DNA of 22,453 nt from Promethearchaeota archaeon (GTDB lineage: Archaea; Asgardarchaeota; Lokiarchaeia; Sigyniarchaeales; SOKP01): contig JAUWZT010000019.1 of NCBI GenBank assembly GCA_030615145.1, forward strand, positions 1 to 22,453. The letters are read 5' to 3'. Under the pieces are notes generated by a model. It was not told the origin of the DNA and did no database searches. It was given only the letters and a program-made list of their open reading frames with translations. Of this stretch, positions 1 to 8,786 are shown in pieces. The translations under genes and the position numbers were made by a program. How positions within the stretch are numbered: position 1 is the first letter of the stretch; each line of letters begins with the position of its first letter.

Positions 1-1
1 A

Positions 2-73
2 GAAGTTGAAATCCTTATCCTCAGGTCGTTGTTAAAGGGTAAGATAAAAGGAAGAATTTTATTCTTTTCGTAG
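2..73 (+). CDS. C-terminal end of a possible gene cut by the window edge
   Basis: The reading frame starting at base 2 is open from the window edge to a TAG at 71-73 and reads as 23 residues ending LKGKIKGRILFFS. The alternating hydrophobic and Lys/Gly pattern resembles the last helix and wing of a small winged-helix domain. The other two plus-strand frames stop earlier. It would converge on the LRR gene with about 30 bases between stops. So short a fragment proves little; it may be chance. Confidence 0.35.
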   Translation, partial: EVEILILRSLLKGKIKGRILFFS

Positions 74-105
74 GATTTTAAATCGTTAAATTCATTAGCT
101 ATCGG

Positions 106-1068
106 TTAAGAGCTTTGTTTTTTTTTATTTTTTATAAACAAAGAATTATTTTTTATTTTTCGTGAATATTTAACAAACTGCTGAGGTTTTAGAGCGTATC
201 CAACCGAGCTTAACCCCCCTAATTTCCGGACAATCTCGCGGGGAGCGTTATTCTTTTGACCTGAAATGTATAACCATTCAAGTCTCTCTAAGTTTTCAAA
301 CCCTTTAATTTCAGATATCTGATTATTGCGAAGATCCAAGTGTTCGAGATTTATAAGTTTATCTAATCTAGAAATCTCGGTAATTACATTATTATCAAGG
401 TAAAGCTCCTTTAAATTATTTAGGTTATCTAACCCTGAAATATTCTTAATCTGATTATCTGAAAGAGAAAGTTTTTCTAATTTTTTGAGGGATTCCAAAC
501 CAGTAATCTCAGTCAAAAGGTTTTCAGAAATGTCGAGTTCTCTTAAATTGGTTAAGTTTTCGAGACCAGCAATTTCCGAGATATTATTCCCACGTAGTGC
601 TAACCACTCTAAATTTCGTAATTGTTCTAACCCTTCTATTTGTTCGATTAAATTAAAGTTAAGAATTAAATCTTTTAAGTTTCGAAGCTTCCTAAGCCCA
701 TGTATCTCAAAAAGTTCATTGCCCATCAGATACAGCACTTCTAAATTAACAAGAGCGTCCAAACCACGGATTTCAGCTATCTTATTACTTTCAAGATACA
801 ATTTTTCTAGATTTATAAGAGATTCTAGTCCCTCAATCTCAGAAATCAAGTTGAACCCTAGATGTAATTCTTTCAAGTTGAACGCAAAACAATCTAACCC
901 TCGAACTTCAGAAATCTTATTGAAACAAAAATTTAATCCACTTAGCCAAGTGTATTCTTTCAACTCCTCCAATTCAAAGATATCTCTGATATCTAAATAT
1001 GACAAGGTTAACACACCTTCCAAAATGTGTATGGTTTTTCCTTTAAATGTGAAAGAATCTCTGAGCAT
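106..1068 (-). CDS. SDS22-type leucine-rich-repeat protein
   Basis: A 320-residue protein made almost wholly of 22-residue leucine-rich repeats with the pattern LxxLxLxxNxIxEIxGLExL. About ten to eleven repeats run from roughly residue 40 to 270, with short caps at both ends. The regular spacing and the GLExLxNL turn match the SDS22-like class, which forms a curved solenoid for protein-protein binding. There is no signal peptide or membrane segment, so it is probably cytoplasmic. The C-terminal cap (GGLSSVGYALKPQQFVKY) followed by a lysine-rich tail resembles the cap seen in many Asgard LRR proteins; this comes from memory of the family. Its partner cannot be read from sequence. The gene lies downstream of the giant gene on the same strand, with a 90-base gap that holds its own TATA-like box, so it is probably transcribed separately. 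Confidence 0.9.
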   Translation of the reverse strand: MLRDSFTFKGKTIHILEGVLTLSYLDIRDIFELEELKEYTWLSGLNFCFNKISEVRGLDCFAFNLKELHLGFNLISEIEGLESLINLEKLYLESNKIAEIRGLDALVNLEVLYLMGNELFEIHGLRKLRNLKDLILNFNLIEQIEGLEQLRNLEWLALRGNNISEIAGLENLTNLRELDISENLLTEITGLESLKKLEKLSLSDNQIKNISGLDNLNNLKELYLDNNVITEISRLDKLINLEHLDLRNNQISEIKGFENLERLEWLYISGQKNNAPREIVRKLGGLSSVGYALKPQQFVKYSRKIKNNSLFIKNKKKQSS

Positions 1069-1095
1069 GTTTTCTTTATAAAAAAAAAGACTTTA

Positions 1096-1107
1096 CTTTT
1101 ATATTTT
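1096..1107 (-). promoter_or_regulatory. TATA-like box for the LRR gene
   Basis: On the minus strand this reads AAAATATAAAAG, centred about 33 bases before the ATG at 1068. That spacing predicts a transcript start some 7 bases before the start codon, so almost no leader. No Shine-Dalgarno sequence is seen. Confidence 0.45.
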
Positions 1108-1158
1108 ACATTTTCTTTTGAGTATAAATAAAAGTTTGAATATATAATATTTGCTAGA

Positions 1159-4100
1159 TTAAGCTAACTTAATTTTACTATAACTTCTAAAAAGCAAATT
1201 AAAGTAATCAGCATCTTTCTGAGTAGTAATGTATTTCGACAAAACGATGTTTCCGCGTAAATATTTTAGATAAAAATTCGTGAAGATATTATGATATTCT
1301 TTGGATAAAAAGTCTCTGGAATTTTTTCCGTAAGTATTGCCGGGCATATATTTCATTCTTCTATCATTTATTATGTCTAATGCGTCTTGATAATTACCAA
1401 TATCGTCCATGCCTTTAGTAAAATCTGAGTACCAACCATCGTAAACGGATTCCCACTCGCTCTCTCCAAAATTTTCTCTAAGTACTCGCCGGACGTCTTT
1501 ATCCTCAATTTTAATCAATATTCCTGATTTATCTCTAAGATTTATTAGTTCTTCTAACGATTTAACAAGTGTTTCTACGTAAACTTGAGCGGTTCGCCAA
1601 CCCATGGTTCTCCAAAGGTTTTCGTATTTCCCATGAAATCTTTTTGAAGTAGTTATAATGTCTTGGGTATTCGAGGACATCTTTCTAAATTGAAAAGCCA
1701 TGAAGTGGTGCGGATCAAATGGTGAAGCGCTAGGATTAGCTCTGAATGTATAAGGATCAAATCCCAAAAACTTTGTAATCTGATAGACATTCAAAAATGA
1801 ATGGGAAATCTTACTGGTCCAATATTTCTTATCGTATGCATTCATTATAAGCTCAGATTCACTATTAATACCTTCGAATAACTTTACAGTTTTCAATGTG
1901 GGCGAGTTAAAATCAAATCCTAACTTAACAATATTCATCATTGCGTCTTGATATGCGTATAATTTTTCCATAGAGACCAAATCGCTGGGGTCGTAGTTTT
2001 TCAACCCCGCGCTTCGATCACCATATTCGCTCTGGTGCCAACTTGAAATTTTAATATAAATCTCTTTCAATTTTTCAGGAGTACTGGGCCCTTGTTTGGC
2101 AATTACGAGTAAAGCTTTAATAGAAACACCAAGTTTGTCGGTAACTTTGCCCCGTAATCCATAGAACTGTTTACCTGCTTGTTGATGTAAGTCATCGTGA
2201 AGCGATACAGCATAAATAATACTAAGAAGGGCTTTTGCTGTATCTCCATCCACATTATCTGTATGAGTGCCTATAACAGTGGTCGAAAAATAATCTTGGA
2301 TATTTATTCTAAGCTTCTCCTTTATCAATGCAAGCTCAAATTTCGATATTTGACAATCATATAATCTATTGAAATCATCAAGCTTGAAAGCATTAATGCG
2401 ATACAACAAGGAAGGTAATGAATGAGCACGGAGATTGCTTCCAACTCTTAACTTTCGCCATAATTCATCAACATCAGAGAAAAGGAATTCAGAAGCTTTA
2501 TAAATCTGGGGACCAAAACCTATACTTACTAATAGATCTCTAGCAAAATCTCTAGTAGGTGTATGAGCGAAATTCTTTTTAATTAAAGAATTCTCAATGC
2601 TCCAATGACTTAAAGCGTCATTTGTGAGAGGAAGGACCAAAGAAAGAACTTTGGAGCGATAATTATTGATCTCTTGCAAGAGTGAAGCGGATACTACTCC
2701 TCCACTCGAATGCGTTAAGGAAAGAGTAATTTTTGAGAAACTAAGCTTTTCTATAACACTTAGCCAATTAGGATTTAATCTAAGATCGTTTATATTACTA
2801 AATCCTAAATCAATTTCATTGCCTTCAATAATTAGTGAACCTATAAGATTATATTTGTTAACTAAATATCTCAAAGGAGCAATTATTAAATGTCTAACAA
2901 TTGTATCTCTGGATTTAGGTTCGTTGTGATCACTCATAGAGGAATAAAAAGAATGAGGTGCTTCACAACCGATTATTTCTGTTAAATGATTGATTGCGTT
3001 TGCCGAGATTTTGATATTCGGATCCCCTATACTACTAAAATATGTGGCGAGTTGCCTTAATACTAATCTCGTTTCAAGTTTAAACTTGTTTTCATAAGAT
3101 AAACCAAAAATATCATAAAATTTTGAGAATGCGCCATCAAACTTATATAAAATCATCTTCAATTTATCTAACGATCGAGTAATCTTCTTAGCTTCAAGAA
3201 TCTTCATTAAGTTTTGCTTCATGAGAACATTCCAACTATCTAACCTGGCTGTTGATAATTCAAAAAGCCTACCATTTTCGAAGTCTGATAGAACATTAGA
3301 AAGTCCTTTTCTTTCGCCCAAAAGATCAGAACCTAAAACATATAAGTATTTATTAACTTCCCTATCTGTGTGCGTTTTCTTTGGGCTTTCAGCTGTAATA
3401 ATACCATTTTTTTCTAAAAAAGAACCTAGCTCAATAATGAAATCTTCAAAATAAGGAGTATATAGGCTTGGCGTATCGCCTCCAGCAGATATTGGGACCC
3501 AATTAGTAGGTCGAGCAAATAATCCTTGTCCTTTTGCTGGAAACACATCAGGTAAAATAATAATCTTATCGGTATTCTTATCGAAACTTTGTCCTTTAAG
3601 CCATGGACCCATTTCTTGAGATGGGATTATTCTAATTAATTTTCCTCCTTTTAACATATATAACCTAAGGGGTTTATCAGTATCGTAAATTCTTTGCATT
3701 TCCTTTGCGTAATCTTCAGCTTTTGCGTTATATGGTATTTCGTCATCCAATTTCAAATTCGATGATATTTTGTTATTAGCATTCGGTCCAGGAATGAATC
3801 CGTATGCTATATGAATAGGATCCCACACAGCCTCACCAGTATAATCAATGAATCTTAGTAAAGTAGGATAATTCTCTAATTGACTTCTTATTATCTTTTT
3901 GATCTCTTCAACTTTATCTACGAATTCGATAATCTCCGAATTTTGTACAACTTTTTCAAATTCTTCTTTTAAACTTTCAAATCGATAATCTGTAGCCAGA
4001 TCGGTAGTTATCCAATTGGAAAGCTGTATCTCGTTAAATCTTTTGGAAAGCTCTTCTTTTGATAGAATAACTTTTGGATTAGAATTAATCTCGTTAAGAA

Positions 4101-6480
4101 GTCTAACAAAAGGCGATGTTTCGCCGTCTTCGTTTAGGTTTGGATTAATGCCGTCTAGATCTGAAGGTTTTTTCATAGCGTCTATCAATGTATTGAATGC
4201 AGAGGAAGTCTCTTGAGTCCCGACTGCTTTTGTGATCACCTTCTTTCTTCTGTTATGCTGCACCGATTCGAGAATAGCTTGAGCAGAAGGCGATGCTTTA
4301 ATTACGCTGGAGACCATCTTGTTCAGACCGGAAAGCGCGACGAAACTGAAGGTGCCGAAAAAGACAGCCGGAATCGTCATAAACAACCCCTTTAGGAAGT
4401 TTCCCCTTAGCATTTTGTTCCAGAAACCCATCTGGTCCAACGCTTCTTGTTTTGCGTCTTGCTTTTGTTTGAAATCTAGACTTATTTGTTGTTGAATGTC
4501 TGTCATCTTGTCTCCCGAAGCAAGTCCTTGAATCATAGTAAACATATTTTTTAAACTCATTGGTCCGCCCAGAAATAACTGCCCGAGGGCGCCTTTAACT
4601 TCTCTTACGGAGGTTGATAACGAAGACAACCAGAATCCAAGGTCGTCTGAACCGCCTATTATGCTCACGAGATTTTCGATTATAGCTTCTCTAAAACCGT
4701 CTTCAATTATCTCTTGAAATACTTCTTTAATAGGGCTGACAATTGTTCCAACGAGACCTTGAAGAATTGATTTTTGAGAGAGTATAAACTTTGTAATGGC
4801 TTTGCTTCCTGCTTCTGAGGCTAACTTACCAATACCAGCACTTACTGCCCAAGAACCGAAGTATGCTAATGGAGCGCTAATAAGCGTGGACCAGAAGGTT
4901 AAGGTCTCTGTATAGGAAATCTCACTAATCATGTTGGCGCTAATTTCCGCAAAAGTATATTGTGAGAAATAGTCCATGATGGTATAAGAAGTAGCTTGAG
5001 CTAACGCAAGCCTACTGGTCTCTTCGGTGGTATCTGGAACGAATCTTTCGAATTCGATTCGAACATTGTAAAATATGGTGGAAGCCCACGATTCTGCGAG
5101 GAAATCCTCGAAAAGCGGATATTTTTCTGAGACGAGCGCTTCTATCGATTTAGTAAAGTAAAGATTTCCTCCGTCGATGGCGTAGTTAGACTCGTTAACA
5201 AGTATATCTTGAGCAAAATAACCGTTTTCAAAAGTTCCATACTGAACAACATCGATAAACACGGAAGTAATATTATATTCGAAGCCGTTGTCGTTGAGAG
5301 GAACTTTCGCATCGTAAATTGACGATTCAATGTCGGTCATATCGTAGGCGTTAATTCCAATCGTCTTTTCGCAGTCTTTACATTTAACGCGTACGGCAAG
5401 TTTTCCGAGGGAAGGTTGAATATCGTCGAATCTCGCTTGGCTAAGAACCACAGGTCGATACAAGATCGATAGTGGTAATATTGTTTCTTGGGTTGTACTA
5501 TTGATAAATTCGTAGTAAGGAGCACCGTTTATGCAATTAGGTTTTATAGCGTTGAACGATCCGCCTGATTTTTCCATGGCTATGGTTTCAAGCGCTCCTA
5601 AGGTGTTATACGAGTGTAAGTTGTAATCGTTAAACAGAAACACGGTGTTAAGGTAAGTATGATGCTCTTTGGTGTTATAATACGGAAGTTCGCTGGTCAT
5701 AAGTAAGTAATCTAAGTTAATATCGTCGTAATCGAGCGCGGTGTAGGAATCGGGGTCTGAAGTTCCCATGTTCCAGAGGTTCTCCCATAACAAATCTAAG
5801 AACCCTCCAAAAGCGTTCCACACGCGGTAAGCATTAGGAGGACTAACTAATAATTGTCCGGTGTAAGTAGTTCCTGAATCCTCGCCGCTGACAGTTGCGT
5901 AATATCCTCCTGGATGACCTAATAGCGCTGCCGCCATCGTGTCTTGAAGAATTCTATCAAAAAGATTTTTCTCGTTAAGCGAAACTGGTTCTTGCGGACC
6001 GCTCGAACTTGGATAAAATTTCTTAGATCGTTCTTCTGCTTGGGCTTTGTGAAGTTTTTGGTCGATGCTAAACTTCGTCATCAAAGTATACACAGCTATA
6101 TAAGTTAATGTTCCCCAATAACTTCCCGCAGCTTTTGCTGCTACTGCTCCAGTTAAAAGTGTAGCTGCTGTAATAGAAGCAGTAACCATCGCGTCTACTG
6201 CTGCGCTTAGAAGTGCTGCGGTTACTGACATAAACACTTGCTCTACTATATCTCCAACTAATTGTTCTCTATAAGCTTCCCACGCGATCGAATAAGATTT
6301 GTGTCTAATTTCGTAGAAGAGCTCGGTAAATTTAGGGTTTTTTTCGCTTGTTTCAGTTAGCTTGTAAATCTCGAAAATCTGGTCTTTAGGTTTGTATTCG
6401 TCCCAGATGTCATCTTTTTCTTTTAGTAATTCGTTATTTTCTAAGTTGTTGAAATTATATACCCAATCGGAACCAAACAT
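1159..6480 (-). CDS. Giant 1773-aa protein of unknown function with hydrophobic segments; N-terminus probably truncated
   Basis: I do not recognise this family. Hydrophobic, Ala/Gly-rich stretches suitable for membrane helices lie near residues 80-135, 525-550 and 693-722. Between the first and second is a roughly 380-residue, aromatic- and Asn/Asp-rich section with one CxxC pair (about residues 366-369) that looks beta-rich and could be extracellular. The C-terminal 1000 residues look largely helical and soluble. No signal peptide precedes the first hydrophobic stretch. The ATG at 6480 is the only usable start, yet the frame stays open a further 180 bases upstream and encodes plausible protein (such as YDVISIGLNYDGIHDFAPYE) up to an inverted repeat at 6618-6639, so the native N-terminus has probably been lost. 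Base composition varies along the gene: sampled lines are 42-50% GC in the 5' part and 22-30% around 2300-4000. A large membrane or surface protein is possible; function is unknown. Confidence 0.75.
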   Translation of the reverse strand: MFGSDWVYNFNNLENNELLKEKDDIWDEYKPKDQIFEIYKLTETSEKNPKFTELFYEIRHKSYSIAWEAYREQLVGDIVEQVFMSVTAALLSAAVDAMVTASITAATLLTGAVAAKAAGSYWGTLTYIAVYTLMTKFSIDQKLHKAQAEERSKKFYPSSSGPQEPVSLNEKNLFDRILQDTMAAALLGHPGGYYATVSGEDSGTTYTGQLLVSPPNAYRVWNAFGGFLDLLWENLWNMGTSDPDSYTALDYDDINLDYLLMTSELPYYNTKEHHTYLNTVFLFNDYNLHSYNTLGALETIAMEKSGGSFNAIKPNCINGAPYYEFINSTTQETILPLSILYRPVVLSQARFDDIQPSLGKLAVRVKCKDCEKTIGINAYDMTDIESSIYDAKVPLNDNGFEYNITSVFIDVVQYGTFENGYFAQDILVNESNYAIDGGNLYFTKSIEALVSEKYPLFEDFLAESWASTIFYNVRIEFERFVPDTTEETSRLALAQATSYTIMDYFSQYTFAEISANMISEISYTETLTFWSTLISAPLAYFGSWAVSAGIGKLASEAGSKAITKFILSQKSILQGLVGTIVSPIKEVFQEIIEDGFREAIIENLVSIIGGSDDLGFWLSSLSTSVREVKGALGQLFLGGPMSLKNMFTMIQGLASGDKMTDIQQQISLDFKQKQDAKQEALDQMGFWNKMLRGNFLKGLFMTIPAVFFGTFSFVALSGLNKMVSSVIKASPSAQAILESVQHNRRKKVITKAVGTQETSSAFNTLIDAMKKPSDLDGINPNLNEDGETSPFVRLLNEINSNPKVILSKEELSKRFNEIQLSNWITTDLATDYRFESLKEEFEKVVQNSEIIEFVDKVEEIKKIIRSQLENYPTLLRFIDYTGEAVWDPIHIAYGFIPGPNANNKISSNLKLDDEIPYNAKAEDYAKEMQRIYDTDKPLRLYMLKGGKLIRIIPSQEMGPWLKGQSFDKNTDKIIILPDVFPAKGQGLFARPTNWVPISAGGDTPSLYTPYFEDFIIELGSFLEKNGIITAESPKKTHTDREVNKYLYVLGSDLLGERKGLSNVLSDFENGRLFELSTARLDSWNVLMKQNLMKILEAKKITRSLDKLKMILYKFDGAFSKFYDIFGLSYENKFKLETRLVLRQLATYFSSIGDPNIKISANAINHLTEIIGCEAPHSFYSSMSDHNEPKSRDTIVRHLIIAPLRYLVNKYNLIGSLIIEGNEIDLGFSNINDLRLNPNWLSVIEKLSFSKITLSLTHSSGGVVSASLLQEINNYRSKVLSLVLPLTNDALSHWSIENSLIKKNFAHTPTRDFARDLLVSIGFGPQIYKASEFLFSDVDELWRKLRVGSNLRAHSLPSLLYRINAFKLDDFNRLYDCQISKFELALIKEKLRINIQDYFSTTVIGTHTDNVDGDTAKALLSIIYAVSLHDDLHQQAGKQFYGLRGKVTDKLGVSIKALLVIAKQGPSTPEKLKEIYIKISSWHQSEYGDRSAGLKNYDPSDLVSMEKLYAYQDAMMNIVKLGFDFNSPTLKTVKLFEGINSESELIMNAYDKKYWTSKISHSFLNVYQITKFLGFDPYTFRANPSASPFDPHHFMAFQFRKMSSNTQDIITTSKRFHGKYENLWRTMGWRTAQVYVETLVKSLEELINLRDKSGILIKIEDKDVRRVLRENFGESEWESVYDGWYSDFTKGMDDIGNYQDALDIINDRRMKYMPGNTYGKNSRDFLSKEYHNIFTNFYLKYLRGNIVLSKYITTQKDADYFNLLFRSYSKIKLA

Positions 6481-6617
6481 TCTATTTCTTTCAGGTTTGC
6501 TAAAATCGGAAATTGTGTTCTCAACTTGGTCTAGCTTTTCGTAGGGAGCAAAATCGTGAATCCCATCGTAGTTTAGACCTATTGATATTACGTCGTACTT
6601 TGGAACTCCCGTTCTAC
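6481..6617 (-). pseudogene. Coding-like stretch in frame upstream of the giant gene's ATG
   Basis: In the frame of the giant protein no stop occurs from 6481 up to a TGA at 6661-6663, and no ATG, GTG or TTG occurs in that stretch. From the inverted repeat inward it reads VSRTGVPKYDVISIGLNYDG and onward, an unbroken, balanced peptide. The simplest reading is that it is the interior of a longer ancestral protein whose 5' part is gone. It does not resemble the radical SAM core expected to follow the neighbouring B12-binding domain. Confidence 0.5.
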
Positions 6618-7306
6618 TTACGGTGTATACACACCGTAATTTTATTGTTATCGTTAAGACTCATCACCCCTTTTATTTCGGAAAATGTCCTACCTTGAGA
6701 AATTTCGAGTAGCGGATGCTCGCCCTCGCCAATTACCAAACCGTCACACACATTTTTCTTCAAAAATAACTTAAAAGCTTTGTGCGATTGAGTGATGGAA
6801 GGTCCACCCCATACGATTTTACGATCGGGATTGTATAGTTTTAGAAAGCAAGAGGTTATGACCGTTTCGGGTATATTGAGGTAATTAATCGAGAAGGCCA
6901 CCGTGGTAAAATGCTTTAAAGTTCCAAAGACGGTAGTTCTGCAATACTCTATCGTAGCGCGAAACCGTTCTTGGGTAGCTCCGGGAGTGTCGAACATTCT
7001 GGTCGCGTAATCGTTAACCAAGTCGGGATAAAAACCTTCCGAAAGATCTGGAACTTTCCCTTCTAGTATATCATTGGCGATAGGAAGTAATAGCGGAAAA
7101 TCTTGGTGGTTCATAACGAAATCGGTAAGATTTAGCTGGATAAGGGGGTCGAAAATCACCTTTGGCAACTTGTATTCGGTTGCTCTAAAATTAAACACTT
7201 TCACAGGTATTGAATTTTGTTTGAGATAGCTTTGTAAACAGGCAAGACCAAGGGGTATCAACCGATCGTTTATGCAAGATACTTTAACTAACGCAATTTT
7301 TCTCAT
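6614..7306 (-). pseudogene. B12-binding domain of a radical SAM protein, 3' truncated
   Basis: The 230-residue product has the layout of the N-terminal cobalamin-binding Rossmann domain of B12-dependent radical SAM enzymes: an opening beta strand (MRKIALVKV), then the PLGLACLQSYLKQ helix, a mid-domain strand FTTVAFSINYLNIPET, and the signature strands KIVWGGPSIT and CDGLVIGEGEHPLLEI, which end at EIKGVMSLND. In this family the next segment would be a TIM barrel with the CxxxCxxC cluster motif, and the whole protein would exceed 450 residues. Here it stops 13 residues after GVMSLND, inside an inverted repeat (6618-6639), so the catalytic half is missing. Such proteins methylate or rearrange peptides, lipids or small molecules; this remnant is probably inactive unless the B12 domain works alone. 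A TATA-like box lies about 27 bases before the ATG. Confidence 0.75.
6618..6639. repeat. Perfect inverted repeat at the radical SAM / giant gene junction
   Basis: The 9-base arms TTACGGTGT and ACACCGTAA are separated by a 4-base loop (ATAC), with every arm base pairing. It lies exactly where the radical SAM frame ends and the coding-like frame of the giant protein begins. No T-run follows on either strand, so it is not a good intrinsic terminator. Confidence 0.8.
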
Positions 7307-7328
7307 TTTTTTTTCTCTTTCTATTTGA

Positions 7329-7338
7329 TTATTTAATA
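7329..7338 (-). promoter_or_regulatory. TATA-like box for the radical SAM fragment
   Basis: The minus strand reads TATTAAATAA, centred about 27 bases before the ATG at 7306. This is the spacing of an archaeal promoter with a leaderless transcript, so the 5' end of this gene looks native even though its 3' end is lost. Confidence 0.5.
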
Positions 7339-7469
7339 GTTTACAACGAAAATGAGTTAAGATATAAAAAGGAAAAATTAGATATTTTTGCCGCTTTTTA
7401 TCATGTATTTAATTTCCTAATACTAGGAATTCTTATTGACAAATATTAAACTTTAAATAAGAGAGAATG

Positions 7470-7477
7470 TATAATAA
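7470..7477 (+). promoter_or_regulatory. TATA-like box for the truncated type IIG gene
   Basis: TATAATAA lies about 35 bases before the ATG at 7509, which would give a leader of roughly 9 bases. A second AT-rich element (TTTATAAG, 7488-7496) is only 17 bases from the ATG and too close. The 202-base divergent gap 7307-7508 holds nothing else I can name. Confidence 0.35.
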
Positions 7478-7508
7478 TTGCATAATGTTTTATAAGGCGC
7501 AATAGACA

Positions 7509-8786
7509 ATGAATCTCGTAAATGTTCATCAAGAAATAATAACATTGATTAAGTCTCAAACGAATATTATTAATCCAAATCAAACTTTCCGTAGATATGT
7601 TGAAAATTGTCAGAAAAACGGAATAAATAACGAAGAGAATGTCGTTCAGCCCTTTACTATTTCGTTTCTTAAAATACTCAATTATATTAACCAGCATAAT
7701 TTGGAGAGTGAGGATGTTCAAAAAGGGAATAAACCAGATTTTCATACAAATTTATTTATTTTAGAATGCAAATCTAGCAAATATAGAGAATTTGACGAAA
7801 AATTAGGTCGAGAAGAATCTCCAGAGGAACAATTGAAGCGTTATTTAGAGTCTGAGGAATTTTCAAGAGAATTTGGAATGATATTTTCTTTAGAAAAATT
7901 ACAGGTGTATAAACTTATCGATGGAGAATTAAAGTCTCTCCCAACTCTATCGTTTTCTTTAGTAGATTTTTTTGAAAACAATGATACTAATATCGATTAC
8001 TTTTTAAAAAAATTCTTTGTAAAACCTATCACGACAGAAGAGAAAATACGAGTTATAGCGAATACTCAAAGGGAAGACTTGATTTCAATTTATTATAAAA
8101 ATTTTAATGCAATCTTAAAATCACTTGTAATAGAAATTTCTATTGAGCTAAATACGACATTTACAGCGTTAGACAAAAGAGATGACGACGCAAAACTAAT
8201 TAAAACAAAAATTTGTCAAATTAAAAAACAAATGGATTTAGCTTCAACAGATGAAGCAGAGCAAGAATATCTAACTCAAACTTCTTACATAATTTTAGCC
8301 AGAATTATTTTAACTAAATGTTGGGAAGATTTGGAGCTAATTGATCCTCCAAACACATATAACGGAGGTTTTAAGAAATATATCGAGGATTATGACGAAA
8401 AGATATCTACGGTTTATAAAAAAGCTTTAGAATCCTCTCAAGAGATATATTTTTTGTTTAATCCGAATAATCCTTATCTTCTTTTAACTCTTTCTGAGGA
8501 ACTAATAATAGATATTTTGTTTCAAATTTGTAAATATGATTTCAAAAGTCTGAATTACGATATACTAGGTTATATATACGAAGATTATCTTGATTTGGAA
8601 CATCGCAGAAAATTTGGGCAATATTATACTCCTCCTTACGTAGTAAATCTGATTTTAGATCGAGTAGGGTATAAACCTCTACCTAATAAATTATTAGATA
8701 ATTCAATCTTAGACCCCGCGTCTGGCTCGGGAACATTTTTATTAAATGCTGTTGGAAGGATACTTCAATCTAAACAAGATGGGTGA
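7509..8786 (+). pseudogene. Type IIG restriction-modification enzyme, 5' half only
   Basis: The 425-residue product starts like a single-chain restriction-modification enzyme (nuclease, methyltransferase and specificity in one protein). A PD-(D/E)xK nuclease site is visible at PD 76-77 and ECK 86-88 (KPDFHTNLFILECKSS). A helical linker follows, then GQYYTPPYVV (YYTPP at 372-376) and SAM-binding motif I ILDPASGSGTF at 400-410 of an N6-adenine methyltransferase. Everything beyond is missing: no catalytic NPPY motif and no target-recognition domain, where a full enzyme would run to about 900-1300 residues. The frame ends at a TGA at 8784-8786 that lies inside sequence belonging to the HerA-like ORF, so the break is roughly at 8755-8780. 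The DNA is clearly more AT-rich than the sequence beyond the break. It may still make a nuclease-only fragment, but it cannot methylate. Confidence 0.8.

Noticed and set aside
485..1081. 198-codon plus-strand ORF antisense to the LRR gene
   Set aside because: It is a serine-rich mirror of the regular 66-base LRR repeats; the minus strand has the clear repeat pattern and the promoter.
6618..8780. A single inversion explaining both gene junctions
   Set aside because: Re-inverting the segment would join the methyltransferase half to the giant protein and the B12 domain to the HerA half, neither of which makes a sensible protein.
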